A DNA stretch of 64,000 nt from Agrobacterium cavarae (GCF_004310285.1 NZ_SISF01000031.1:1-64000); one strand, 5' to 3'; shown: positions 9,200-17,230, numbered from the stretch's first letter. Notes: a model not told the origin generated them from the letters alone. Made by a program: numbers and translations.

Positions 9200-9586
9200 G
9201 TGCCACACGCAATAAATCTACGGGCCGTTCCGGGCGTCTTCAGCGTCGCGCGCCTTTCGCCCGATGCCACGTTGCCTGCATGGTTTGATGGCCCCGGCTT
9301 TTCCGCCATGGTCAGAAGCGACGACGAACTGACCCTTGTCTGCCTGCAGGACCGGGTACCAACACACGTCGAAGTCGAACCAAACTGGCGCTGCTTCCGC
9401 AGCCTCGGCCCGATCCCGTTTAATGCTACGGGTATTCTCCAATCGCTGATTCAGCCGATCTCCGAACAAGGCATCGGCGTCTTCGTGCTCTGCACATTTG
9501 ACGGCGAGCATATTCTTGTGCCGGAGATAGAGTGGGACAGAGCAGCCCGTCTCCTTGAAGAGGCAGGACACGTGTTCGTCCCGTAA
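9200..9586 (+). CDS. ACT-domain protein (CASTOR-like)
   Basis: A 128-residue protein with the two-half ACT arrangement seen in bacterial ACT_7/CASTOR-like proteins: LRAVPGVFSVARL at the start, LTLVCLQDRVP in the middle, then GILQSLIQPISEQGIGVFVL and FDGEHILVPE. Such proteins bind amino acids. The start is GTG 9200, with AAGGAG 9-14 bases upstream, and the gene begins 13 bases after the NAGS-like stop, so the two are almost certainly co-transcribed. A role sensing arginine or a related amino acid for its neighbour is an inference. Confidence 0.75.
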   Translation: MPHAINLRAVPGVFSVARLSPDATLPAWFDGPGFSAMVRSDDELTLVCLQDRVPTHVEVEPNWRCFRSLGPIPFNATGILQSLIQPISEQGIGVFVLCTFDGEHILVPEIEWDRAARLLEEAGHVFVP

Positions 9587-9629
9587 GCGCGAGCAGCTTC
9601 TCACGCACACGAATATCAGGAGCGACGCC

Positions 9630-9770
9630 TCATTTCGCTTCGCGGCACCGCTGGGAGCAGAATTTCACAGTCTCCCAGTCTTTCGCCCATTTCTTCCGCC
9701 AGACGAAGGGCCGCCCGCAAACCTGGCATATCTTGGACGGCAATTCGGATTTCTTGCGTTGTTTCGGCAT
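9630..9770 (-). CDS. DUF2256 zinc-finger mini-protein
   Basis: A 46-residue basic protein with [16 protein letters not shown] and FCSQRC, giving two C-x2/x3-C pairs that should hold one zinc ion. This is the DUF2256 pattern. The ATG at 9770 (MPKQRKK) is chosen because upstream residues are unlike the family; AAAGG lies about 12 bases upstream. The function of the family is unknown. It faces the opposite way to its neighbours. Confidence 0.8.
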   Translation of the reverse strand: MPKQRKKSELPSKICQVCGRPFVWRKKWAKDWETVKFCSQRCREAK

Positions 9771-9938
9771 TGAAACGCCTTTGATGTTTTTCCAGCTTAC
9801 GGCAAGGACTGCCACCTGGATCATCGAAGCGTCGGATCGGCTGGCATCGGGCAAGAATCTCAGCATCGAGCATTCCTTGATGGCAACCAATTATGCTTCA
9901 TGACAGTCTTACCATCGATCGATCATCTGGAAGACATC

Positions 9939-10511
9939 ATGGCTTTTGAACAATTCGTCACCGATTACGGCATCGCCGCCGTCCTGATTGGCTCGGGCGT
10001 GGAGGGAGAGACCGTGGCGTTTCTGGGCGGCGTGCTTGCCCACAAGGGCGTGTTTCCCTACTGGCAGGTTGCCTTTGCCGCCGCGGTGGGCTCGTTCCTG
10101 GCGGATCAAATTCTGTTTTATCTCGGCCGCTACGCGAGCGGTGTCAAAGCCGTCAAACGCCTGACTGCAAAACCCGCCATGACGCGGGTAACGTCATGGC
10201 TCGAAAAGCACCCCAACGCCTTCATTTTCTGTTTCCGCTTCGTCTATGGCATTCGCACCATCAGCCCGGTCGCGATCGGCCTCTCTTCCATTTCGCCGCT
10301 TCGCTTCTTTGCCATCAACCTGGTCTCCGCCGCCACCTGGGGCACCGTCATCACAGCCGTCGGCTATGGATTGGGACAGGCCGTTGAGACACTGATCGGC
10401 AGGCTCGGGCTTGGCCACCATATGGCTGTCGCCATCATTCCAGCCCTTGTCATCATCGCCGCCATCGCATTCGGCGCGCATCATTACATCCGGTCATCGG
10501 AGAAAACATGA
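9939..10511 (+). CDS. DedA-family membrane protein
   Basis: A 190-residue inner-membrane protein of the DedA/VTT superfamily, thought to be lipid scramblases or transporters. Recognisable features are GVEGETVAFLGGVLAHKG, a segment like GSFLADQILFYLGRYAS, and the amphipathic motif FRFVYGIRTISPVAIGLSS with its conserved Arg and Gly-Ile-Arg. I chose ATG 9939, which has GGAAG upstream; ATG 9900 is in frame but has no ribosome site. It is the last host gene before the prophage, which begins 18 bases beyond the stop. Confidence 0.88.
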   Translation: MAFEQFVTDYGIAAVLIGSGVEGETVAFLGGVLAHKGVFPYWQVAFAAAVGSFLADQILFYLGRYASGVKAVKRLTAKPAMTRVTSWLEKHPNAFIFCFRFVYGIRTISPVAIGLSSISPLRFFAINLVSAATWGTVITAVGYGLGQAVETLIGRLGLGHHMAVAIIPALVIIAAIAFGAHHYIRSSEKT

Positions 10512-10529
10512 GCGGCGTGAGGAGGACGA

Positions 10530-11174
10530 TCACCGCACAGGCAACGCACCAGCGCTTGTCTGCCGCCTCTGCTCGTCGATCTGTCGCTGCTGGTCCTTGA
10601 ACCGCTGATCATATCCGGCAAAGGCGCGCTCAAGCTCCGGGCGCGGAACCTGCGCATCGCGCAGATCCTTGACCTCGGCTTCCATGCGAAGCCGATCTTC
10701 GGAGCTGCGTTGCTGGCGCCACTCCATCTCCTGACGCGTTACCATTCGCTCCGTCATCGCAATGATGCTCTGTTGTGTGGTATCGGCCAGTTTCGCAACC
10801 GCTGTCTGCGCCAGTTCGGAGTTCTTCAAAATCGCGGTATCGAGCCGGCTCTGATCCTTGCTGAGCGTGCCATAGACGAAGGCGCTCAGCGCCGCCAAAA
10901 TCGTGAAAGATACGCCGACCGCCGACCAGACGACCGGCCACTGGGTGCGGCTGCGCTCCGCAAGGCTGGCGGAGAGGCCCGAGATCGAAGAACGCATCTC
11001 GTTGGCAATCGCCGACATGGTGTTTTCCACCTGCTTGAAACCGGAGCGCATCTCGGTTTCAAGATCGCTTTGGCGTCGCCCAAGATTGGTGACGCGCTCG
11101 CCAAGCTGGGCGGTGGCGGCGTCACTATAGGCCCGGTGGGCATCGTTGCCATTCATCTCGTCAGGTCCCATCAT
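10530..11174 (-). CDS. Coiled-coil membrane protein at end of lysis cassette
   Basis: 214 residues. The N-terminal 80 residues form a charged helical segment, one transmembrane segment lies near residues 80-102 (VVWSAVGVSFTILAALSAFV), and the rest is a long coiled coil rich in Gln, Glu and Arg. Its ATG overlaps the outer spanin stop (ATGA at 11171-11174), so it is translationally coupled to the lysis genes. The function is unknown; a lysis accessory or membrane-associated phage protein is possible. Confidence 0.65.
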   Translation of the reverse strand: MMGPDEMNGNDAHRAYSDAATAQLGERVTNLGRRQSDLETEMRSGFKQVENTMSAIANEMRSSISGLSASLAERSRTQWPVVWSAVGVSFTILAALSAFVYGTLSKDQSRLDTAILKNSELAQTAVAKLADTTQQSIIAMTERMVTRQEMEWRQQRSSEDRLRMEAEVKDLRDAQVPRPELERAFAGYDQRFKDQQRQIDEQRRQTSAGALPVR

Positions 11175-11500
11175 TTTTCTCCGCGGCGCGGTGCCGCTCC
11201 GTCAAAGCGCGTCCTCACGCCATCGTAAAAGGAAGCGCAGCGCCCGGTGCGCTGATCGGCAAGCTCGGCAGCCACCTCCCATCGCAACTGCGTGTTGCGC
11301 GGCTTTTCGATGCCGTATTTCGGAACCACCCTCGGCATCTTCTGGCGACATTCGTCCGGCAAATCCGGCAGACGCACACCTGCCGAAAGCCGTCCTGTCG
11401 CATCAGCGGCCGCAATCAGCCGCGCCTCTTTGCCGGCACAGCCAGAGACGATCAGCATCGCTCCAGCGGTAATCGCCATCATCCATCTTCTGATTGTCAT
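11171..11500 (-). CDS. Outer-membrane spanin lipoprotein (Rz1-like)
   Basis: 109 residues from ATG 11500, with a short basic N-terminus, a hydrophobic stretch and lipobox LIVSGC near residue 24. It starts inside the inner-spanin gene in another frame, the classical overlapping Rz/Rz1 architecture. It should link the outer membrane to the inner spanin during lysis. The body (RLPDLPDECRQKMPRV) is Pro-rich, as usual for Rz1. GAAGAGG precedes the start. Confidence 0.8.
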   Translation of the reverse strand: MTIRRWMMAITAGAMLIVSGCAGKEARLIAAADATGRLSAGVRLPDLPDECRQKMPRVVPKYGIEKPRNTQLRWEVAAELADQRTGRCASFYDGVRTRFDGAAPRRGEK

Positions 11501-11786
11501 TGCGGATCGCCTCTTCGAGTTGGGCTTCAAGCGCCTGCTGCGCCAGCGCATCCGCCGCCGCACGTTTGCGATAATCTTCCAGCGCCAGCGCTGCGGCATT
11601 GCGCTGTCGCTCGAGTTCGGCCGCCTTGGCCTCGGCCGCGGTCTTTTCAGAAAGCAGCACATAGCCTTTCAGCAGTGCCGCATCGTGCGCGGAAAGCCAC
11701 AGCCGAAAGCCGCCCAGGACCAGCAAGATAAAAAGGATCAGCGCTACCAGGCGCGCCATAAGCGAGGTCGGAAAGAAAACACTCAT
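11403..11786 (-). CDS. Inner-membrane spanin (Rz-like)
   Basis: 127 residues with an N-terminal transmembrane anchor (LVALILFILLVLGGFRLWL), followed by an Ala/Glu-rich coiled coil (EKTAAEAKAAELERQRNAA) as in Rz proteins. The 3' part overlaps the outer-spanin gene in a different frame. The start codon overlaps the endolysin stop (ATGA at 11783-11786). Confidence 0.8.
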   Translation of the reverse strand: MSVFFPTSLMARLVALILFILLVLGGFRLWLSAHDAALLKGYVLLSEKTAAEAKAAELERQRNAAALALEDYRKRAAADALAQQALEAQLEEAIRNDNQKMDDGDYRWSDADRLWLCRQRGAADCGR

Positions 11787-12370
11787 AGGCCGCTCACACA
11801 GAGCTCGGCTTCGCCGATGCGTTGCGCGTCCCCCATCTCCCGACGATTGACAAGCCCACGCACGATGCGTCCACCCGCCCGGTTAAATGCCGTCTGCGCC
11901 TCACACGCGGCTCGCCACTGCCCCGCTTCGATCCGCGCCTTCGCGGTCGACCGGCACCAGGCCCCGACACCAAAATTATAAGACCCGGAAATCATTGACG
12001 CACGAACGCTGACGGGTGCCGCCCCAAGCTTCGGCGAACATTGCATGATCGACTGATAATAGTCGTCATGCACCCGGCGCAGCAGCAGATCGCGACACTG
12101 CGCCTTCGTCTTCTTCATGCCTGGGCCCACGCCTTGGGTCTCCCCGTAGCAGATATCCCAGATCTTCGCGAAAGGGTCCCAATGCGACGTCAACACCAGC
12201 CCTTCCCAGGGAATGATGGCCTTCTCCACCGCCAGAATAACCGCAGGGTCCATCCGCCCCACATCCGAATAGCGGTCATAAGCCGCATAACCACCCGCAG
12301 CGACGCTGGCCAGCACAGCCGCAACAGCCGCCCGCCCACGCCGCGTCGGCACAATCCTATTGATCGGCAT
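11783..12370 (-). CDS. SAR endolysin, GH24 lysozyme-like
   Basis: 195 residues from ATG 12370 (AAAGGTG upstream). The N-terminal weakly hydrophobic, Ala/Gly-rich segment AAVAAVLASVAAGGYAAY fits a signal-arrest-release anchor. The muramidase core has the catalytic Glu in WEG, an Asp eight residues later, and the CYGET loop. Where R21/T4-type enzymes have Thr before the CYG loop (VWTVC), this one has Asp (IWDIC), with one extra residue in between. C-terminal SYNFGVGAWCRST and GGRIVRGLVNRR are typical of the family. It digests peptidoglycan after holin triggering. Confidence 0.88.
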   Translation of the reverse strand: MPINRIVPTRRGRAAVAAVLASVAAGGYAAYDRYSDVGRMDPAVILAVEKAIIPWEGLVLTSHWDPFAKIWDICYGETQGVGPGMKKTKAQCRDLLLRRVHDDYYQSIMQCSPKLGAAPVSVRASMISGSYNFGVGAWCRSTAKARIEAGQWRAACEAQTAFNRAGGRIVRGLVNRREMGDAQRIGEAELCVSGL

Positions 12371-12578
12371 CCGATACACCTTTCTGAGCAAGAATTCGGG
12401 AGATAAAGGCCGCGCACGTCGCGGCACCAGATAGCGCGGCGAACAGCCCACGCGGAATTTCGACGGAACCATCAATGATCGGCAGAAAGACTTCGAGGCC
12501 GGACAGAAGTCCGGCGAGCACGATCCATCGAATGGACCAGGCGCGTTTCAGCACCTGCCACCAATTTGAGATGAGCAT
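12357..12578 (-). CDS. Putative holin
   Basis: 73 residues with two hydrophobic segments (SIRWIVLAGLLSGLEVFL and LFAALSGAATCAAFIS) and a charged C-terminal tail, overlapping the endolysin start by 14 bases. Size, topology and position immediately before the endolysin and spanins identify it as the holin. The assignment is by context. Confidence 0.75.
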   Translation of the reverse strand: MLISNWWQVLKRAWSIRWIVLAGLLSGLEVFLPIIDGSVEIPRGLFAALSGAATCAAFISRILAQKGVSDADQ

Positions 12579-12633
12579 GGGGATGTCCTGATTGTTGGAT
12601 TATGCCGCTACAGGCAAAACGTCACGAGGCGTC

Positions 12634-12800
12634 TTATAGCGCCTGCTGCTCTGCCTTGAAGGCATTGATGCGATTGTCGCGCTCGATCGGCGGGACATCA
12701 TGCGGAACGTAAAGCGTGTTTACGTTTCCCTGAGGATACACCACGGAAACCGTAATGTTGCCTGGGCGTCGTACTGCAAGTAAAGCTCGACGTCTTCCAT
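12634..12800 (-). pseudogene. Small tail-associated gene broken by a one-base frameshift
   Basis: The ATG at 12800 directly follows the stop of the upstream gene (TAAATG). It opens a frame encoding MEDVELYLQYDAQ, which ends after 26 codons. Shifting by one base at about 12761 (one missing G in CCAGGCAAC) continues as GNITVSVVYPQGNVNTLYVP and on to a stop at 12634. Together this gives a sensible 55-residue protein; the span is 167 bases, one short of 56 codons. No standard slippery heptamer is present. It is either a real inactivating deletion or a sequencing error. Confidence 0.7.
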
Positions 12801-13598
12801 TTATGCCACCTTGAAGAAAATACCGGCGTAACCGCTGTTGTTGCCTCTGCTGAAGCTTTGGCCTGTGAGATCGGGCCAAGTGCCGAAAGTTTGCGTATTG
12901 CCCAGGAACGAAACGGAGGAGGCCGTTCCGGACGCCACCTGTGACGCTGTGCCTCCAATCAGGGCAGCGATGAAGGTTGAGTTGGAACCGAAGGCCTGAA
13001 AGATGGCTGTTGTGGTGTCGCCGTTTATGCCGACCCAATAGAGCCCCGGATTAAGCGTCAGGTTCCCGCCAACGATTGCGGCGCTCATTGCGCCAGTCGT
13101 TCCCGCCGACATGCTTGCCGTAGCGCCAAGACCATTGCCCGAAGGCAGTTTGGTGGCAGGGTCAGCGGCATAGATCGCAAGCTGAAAGGCTTTGCCGCTT
13201 TCGGCAGTGGTTACGCGAACCGCAAGTTCAGAGATCGTCACCCGCTCCTTGATGACGATCGGATGAAACTTGATCTGCCCGCCGACGACAGCAGCGCCGG
13301 CAGAGACGAGTGTGTTTAGACCCTGATAGTAGTTGCCCGAGATATAGCCAAAGAAATCGGCATTGTCCTGGCGCACCCAAGAAGCAACCCCGGCAGTCGC
13401 GTCGCGGCAAATATACTCGATGCCAGTGGACTGGTTGAACCACTTGGACCCGACGTCGAAACCGGCTGCGCTATCGTCAGTCGCGCCAGGGACCGTATCG
13501 GCGGCGTATCGGTTTTCTGTAAACATCGCGAGGAGACGATTAAGCTTCTCTCGGATGCTCGCGCCCTTGTCCTCGTTTGAAATCAATGCAAGGCCCAT
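12801..13598 (-). CDS. Phage tail appendage protein
   Basis: 265 residues. The N-terminal 70 residues (LISNEDKGASIREKLNRLLAMF ending in a WFNQSTGIEYICRD segment) resemble the short attachment modules of phage fibre proteins. The remainder is Gly/Ala/Ser/Thr-rich and beta-prone, as in receptor-binding domains (for example LNPGLYWVGINGD). It lies in the block of fibre-like genes between tail fibre and lysis cassette. I do not recognise a specific family. Confidence 0.6.
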   Translation of the reverse strand: MGLALISNEDKGASIREKLNRLLAMFTENRYAADTVPGATDDSAAGFDVGSKWFNQSTGIEYICRDATAGVASWVRQDNADFFGYISGNYYQGLNTLVSAGAAVVGGQIKFHPIVIKERVTISELAVRVTTAESGKAFQLAIYAADPATKLPSGNGLGATASMSAGTTGAMSAAIVGGNLTLNPGLYWVGINGDTTTAIFQAFGSNSTFIAALIGGTASQVASGTASSVSFLGNTQTFGTWPDLTGQSFSRGNNSGYAGIFFKVA

Positions 13599-13748
13599 TT
13601 AGCTATCCTTCCATGATGCTGTGTCGTCCCAAGCACCAGCATCGTTCCATGCACCGGTCGCTAGAAGCCAAACCAGCACGGGCTGCACCAGAGCAGCAAC
13701 AATTCCCCGGCCGAGAGCCAAAGAACGTGACGTGATTTCTCCTGCCAT
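13599..13748 (-). CDS. Small protein sharing the N-terminus of the adjacent fibre gene
   Basis: 49 residues from ATG 13748. Its beginning, MAGEITSRSLALGRGIVA, is clearly related to MAGEVTTNSLARGRGVVS at the start of the neighbouring fibre-like protein at 14748. The rest is one hydrophobic segment and a Trp/Asp-rich tail (GAWNDAGAWDDTASW). It looks like a duplicated anchoring module without the fibre body, or a truncated copy. Confidence 0.6.
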   Translation of the reverse strand: MAGEITSRSLALGRGIVAALVQPVLVWLLATGAWNDAGAWDDTASWKDS

Positions 13749-13779
13749 CAGAGTACTTTCCTTGCTTGATGAGTGATGT

Positions 13780-14748
13780 TCATGGGCGGAAGTCCATTGA
13801 GAGGAGCGTAGTCCGAAGTGGGTTGGGCGGCAGTTGTAGACTTCCACCCGGCGTCAGGTCTGTGAGTAAGGCAGTTGAACCGTTGCTGTAGGTAAGCGTG
13901 CATTGAGATGCCACGGCAGGGACAGAATCGGTGATCACGTCGGCAGCGCGTGTGACAGCGCTTCCCGCCGTCACAGCATGAGATCGTGGCAACGAACTTG
14001 GTGGCTCCAACTGATGAAAGCCCTGAAACCGTGTCGCGTTATCAACGGACGTCAGGTTGCCATCGCCAGCAGCGGATGAGATCCTCACCCGGCGCGTTGT
14101 GGTTGAAGCGTTGGGAAGATACCCGCCGAAGAAAAGGAACCGGCCACCGCTTAGCGGTATCATTCCCGGGAACACCATCCAGCCGCCCCCCGACGTGCTG
14201 ACGGTTCCGACCGTGCCCGTTGCGAGATTGACCCAGCAATTTCCGAACTCGCCACCGCCGCCTTCGTCAATTCGTATTCGGCACCAGTTATGGTTCCCTC
14301 GTTTTAGAACCACGCTGAATAGGAATGCGGCCCCGGCCGTGACACCTGTGACGGTTTGAAGGACTTCGGAAGAGCCCACGCCCTCGGTAACGAGTTGCGT
14401 CCCATCGTCTTGCGTCTCGCCAATAAGCGTGTTGCTTTTGCTCCACGCCTGAGTGAGATCGGTAGACCTGAGCAGCCTGTTTGAGCCGGATGGCTCGATC
14501 AGCAACCCTGCGCCATTCCTGCGAGGCTGATTAGACGCAAAGACCGTCACCACATCTAAATCAAACCCGGCGCTGGCGCGTGACGCCACAAGTCCATCCA
14601 AGCTCGACGGGAGGACGCTTCCAGACATGTAAGCTCGGTTCTGCTGAAAATCTCGATATCCGGCTGAACCAACGGGCACCCACGCGGGCGGTAACGAAAC
14701 AACACCCCGGCCCCGCGCGAGAGAGTTTGTCGTAACTTCTCCAGCCAT
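13780..14748 (-). CDS. Phage head-spike/fibre-like protein
   Basis: 322 residues. After a short MAGEVTTNSLARGRG leader it contains NRLLRSTDLTQAWSKSNTLIG and a beta-sandwich-like stretch with RFLFFGGYLPNAS. This layout is common in phage fibre or spike proteins with carbohydrate-binding jelly-roll domains (the LLRSTDLTQAWSKSN pattern resembles the N-terminal strand of such domains). It probably contacts the host surface. The name is tentative. Confidence 0.6.
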   Translation of the reverse strand: MAGEVTTNSLARGRGVVSLPPAWVPVGSAGYRDFQQNRAYMSGSVLPSSLDGLVASRASAGFDLDVVTVFASNQPRRNGAGLLIEPSGSNRLLRSTDLTQAWSKSNTLIGETQDDGTQLVTEGVGSSEVLQTVTGVTAGAAFLFSVVLKRGNHNWCRIRIDEGGGGEFGNCWVNLATGTVGTVSTSGGGWMVFPGMIPLSGGRFLFFGGYLPNASTTTRRVRISSAAGDGNLTSVDNATRFQGFHQLEPPSSLPRSHAVTAGSAVTRAADVITDSVPAVASQCTLTYSNGSTALLTDLTPGGSLQLPPNPLRTTLLSMDFRP

Positions 14749-14760
14749 CGCAAATGCCCG

Positions 14761-15180
14761 TTATGATAGCGCGAAGAACGTGCCGACAGCCGTGCCCAGA
14801 ACCGTCTTCGTGACGGCAAGTGGCAAGATGATCGGCGGTCCAGCGATGAAATTCAGTTGCATAGTCGTGCCACCCACCGTGAGCGTCGCCGTGCCAGACG
14901 TCGTTATGTTGGCAAGGAACGCTCTCCCGGCCGCCCGAGCGGTGTTGTCAACGTAAGCGCCTGCGGCGGTGTAGCCGGTACTTGCTTTGTCGAGAGCGTC
15001 CTTGTCTTCTAGGCTGAGCGTCACAGGGACGCCGTTTGAAGCTGGCGCACGGCCAGAGGGCAGCGGCGTAGCGGGATTTCCGGAGGCATCAAGCGTTACG
15101 GAAACAACAACCGGCGCACCTGCTTCTTCGCCGCCGGCGCCCTGGTAAACGACGGTGTCGAATTTCTTGTTAAGGCTCAT
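14761..15180 (-). CDS. Phage structural protein of unknown role
   Basis: 139 residues, Ala/Thr/Gly-rich and beta-prone, with no signal peptide. It contains TLDASGNPATPLPSGRAPA and TSGTATLTVGGTTMQLNF. It is located between fibre-like genes and begins 27 bases after the preceding gene. It is probably a virion appendage component; no family recognised. Confidence 0.55.
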   Translation of the reverse strand: MSLNKKFDTVVYQGAGGEEAGAPVVVSVTLDASGNPATPLPSGRAPASNGVPVTLSLEDKDALDKASTGYTAAGAYVDNTARAAGRAFLANITTSGTATLTVGGTTMQLNFIAGPPIILPLAVTKTVLGTAVGTFFALS

Positions 15181-15207
15181 GATGTGACCTTTCGTATTAT
15201 GGCCAAA

Positions 15208-15633
15208 TTAGGCAGGGATTAGTTCTGAGGGGGCTAAGATTTGCGCGGCGCGGTCTGCGCCAAAAAGCTGGGTGGCTATCTGCTTAAGAAGCAGCCAAAG
15301 TTCGTGATCAGAGCGATACGACGAAGCGCTTGCGAATATCTGGCGAGTCCGGAAATCCTGCTGCTTCATGACCGCGCCGACAGCCTCTGCTTCCGGCTTT
15401 GTCATCCGCTCCCAAAGATGAACGGGATAAAGAACGGAAACTATTTCCGGCCACGGGTCAACAGGCGGCTCTGCATACTCCCACGCACCATCCTTGGGAA
15501 TACAATTGTCGCCGGGCTTTAGGGGGTATGGGATCGTGCCCTCTGGATATAGGTCTTGAACGGCCTTGGAAGGCTCTGAAGTAGTTTGCCAGTAGCCGAC
15601 AATCGGATGGTAAAATCCATGTTCTTCGCTCAT
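15208..15633 (-). CDS. Small phage protein after the tail fibre
   Basis: 141 residues from ATG 15633 (MSEEHGFYHPIVGYWQ). The sequence has an N-terminal Trp/Pro-rich region (PEGTIPYPLKPGDNCIPKDG) and a C-terminal helical part (ELWLLLKQIATQLFGADRAA). It begins 10 bases after the fibre stop. The position suggests a fibre-associated or assembly protein; homology not recognised. Confidence 0.55.
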   Translation of the reverse strand: MSEEHGFYHPIVGYWQTTSEPSKAVQDLYPEGTIPYPLKPGDNCIPKDGAWEYAEPPVDPWPEIVSVLYPVHLWERMTKPEAEAVGAVMKQQDFRTRQIFASASSYRSDHELWLLLKQIATQLFGADRAAQILAPSELIPA

Positions 15634-15643
15634 TGATGATTTC

Positions 15644-16939
15644 CTATCTAAGTTCGAGCCATGCCTGTGTGCCAAGGAAAGAACTGCCTTGAGTGAGGCG
15701 GTAGTAGTGGCCGGGAGGAACGACAAACATCGGATAGGCGAAGTAGTAAGTCGTGTCCGAGTTCACGATCTTCTCGGGTCGCGGCGGGGTGATCCAATTG
15801 CTATTGTCGGCAGAAACCTGCCCTTCGCAAAAAGAGTAGCGCGCCCATCCTTGAGGGGCGACCATGATCGGCTTGCCAGAAGTGTTCTGATAGATCGTCC
15901 CTGCTGATCGCGCGGACATGACATCCTGCCAGATTTGACCTACACCTAGACCACCCTTTGCAGCCCGCAACGCAGCCGATAGACCAACGCCAAACTCAGT
16001 CGCCATGTAGCTGCCAAATCTGATGTCTCCTGTGGCGTAATAGGAAGCGTTGGCGCCGTCATAATCCATCCTAAGTTCGGGGCCAGTCAGAGCAACCGAC
16101 CCCGCTGGCCCAAAGACATAGCGCGTGCCATCCCACCCAAAATAGGCGTTGTTGACATTCCATGTGGCGAACCCGGTGTTATCCCCGCGATTAAGCTGCA
16201 CATCGCCGTTCGCTTGCAACTTCGAATATTTGCCCCCTGTGCCAGGGCCAAACAGCACATCACCAGTGAGAATACCGCCGACCTTCTCAAGAAAGCCTTG
16301 CGTGACCGTCTGATAAACCGCGTAGGCTTTGCGGTACCAGTGAAAGGCAGAAAACAGCCCGCCAGCCACCGGGACGTTTTCGGCCTCGCTCGCCCACCGA
16401 CTTGCCAACACTGCATATCCTGATGCATTAGAAGCACTCCCGGCCGCAGCAGAAGCCAGCCCTGCCGCTTCATCACGGCTTGTCTTCGCAGCCTGCGAAT
16501 AACCCTGCGCCGCCGCGATCTGCGTCATGGAGGGCTTTTCCTGCCCGGGTTCGACGGTCAGCGATCGCTCCGTCGTTTCTTTCACCGATTGGATCTGCAT
16601 CACCATTTGATCCAGACGCCGCTCCACCACCTCGGGATAATAAGCTCCCTGGTTTTCCAGCGACGTCTCCTGGGTCAGCGGCAGCCGCCGAACGAGCGTC
16701 AGCGTCTGACCGGCAAGAAGCGGTGTCGTCTTGATGACGTCGCCGCCGGTCTCGCTGCCGACGCCGGTGACATTATAATCTCCATTGTCGAGAGAAAGAT
16801 CAGACACGTCGCCGGACGCCGAGATCAGCACGGCGCGGATGTGCTTGGCATCGAGTATCTTGAAACTATAGGGAAAAGTCGTCGTCGTGCCGTTGCCATA
16901 AAATGGCCCGGCGACGCTGACTTCGCTTGAAACCGTCAT
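15644..16939 (-). CDS. Tail fibre with T7-like N-terminal domain
   Basis: 431 residues. The N-terminal 140 residues match the T7 gp17-type virion-binding domain: GNGTTTTFPYSFKILDAKHIRAVL, DNGDYNVTGVG, TLVRRLPLTQETSLENQGAY and LDQMVMQIQSVKE. An Ala/Ser-rich coiled coil follows (AAAGSASNASGYAVLASRWA), then a beta-rich receptor domain. It supports a T7-like tail. A terminator and GGAG ribosome site lie directly upstream. Confidence 0.85.
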   Translation of the reverse strand: MTVSSEVSVAGPFYGNGTTTTFPYSFKILDAKHIRAVLISASGDVSDLSLDNGDYNVTGVGSETGGDVIKTTPLLAGQTLTLVRRLPLTQETSLENQGAYYPEVVERRLDQMVMQIQSVKETTERSLTVEPGQEKPSMTQIAAAQGYSQAAKTSRDEAAGLASAAAGSASNASGYAVLASRWASEAENVPVAGGLFSAFHWYRKAYAVYQTVTQGFLEKVGGILTGDVLFGPGTGGKYSKLQANGDVQLNRGDNTGFATWNVNNAYFGWDGTRYVFGPAGSVALTGPELRMDYDGANASYYATGDIRFGSYMATEFGVGLSAALRAAKGGLGVGQIWQDVMSARSAGTIYQNTSGKPIMVAPQGWARYSFCEGQVSADNSNWITPPRPEKIVNSDTTYYFAYPMFVVPPGHYYRLTQGSSFLGTQAWLELR

Positions 16940-16949
16940 TGTTCACTCC

Positions 16950-16975
16950 ATAGAAAAAGCGCCCTGAAGGCGCTT
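16950..16975 (-). terminator. Terminator upstream of the tail fibre gene
   Basis: On the minus strand, AAGCGCC pairs with GGCGCTT (loop TTCAG) and is followed by TTTTTC. The next bases are ATGGAGTG and then the fibre start, so the terminator sits only some 11 bases from that ATG. It closes the ejection-protein transcript. Confidence 0.75.
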
Positions 16976-17123
16976 GTCAGTGTGGGCTGTGTGGGCATAA
17001 AATCGAAATGATCCGCCCAATATCGCCGCGGCGTAGAGAATACCGCATCTCCGCCATCGTTTCGGACGTTGGGATTGGTGGCTCTGGTCATACCGGGGCA
17101 ACCGTCGTGGCGGATCATCCGCA

Positions 17124-17173
17124 ACAGCATCGGCTCGAAAATCGGTATCGATTTTCGCATAAAGCACGATGCG
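17124..17173 (+). repeat. Dispersed palindromic repeat, copy 1
   Basis: About 50 bases with the core CGAAAATCGGTATCGATTTTCG followed by a GCACGATGCG segment. The same element occurs inverted at 48701-48750 and, less exactly, at 61014-61054. This copy lies in the 291-base gap between the fibre gene and the ejection gene; apart from it and the terminator that gap (16940-17230) shows nothing else. Confidence 0.75.
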
Positions 17174-17230
17174 AAAATTCAAGTTTGGGCGTGTTTCCCG
17201 CAAGGACCCATAACTCTATCGAAATCGCTC

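Noticed and set aside
10490..10530. Left attachment site of the prophage
   Set aside because: I compared the bases around 10490-10530 with 48638-48760 and saw no shared direct repeat long enough to call att sites.
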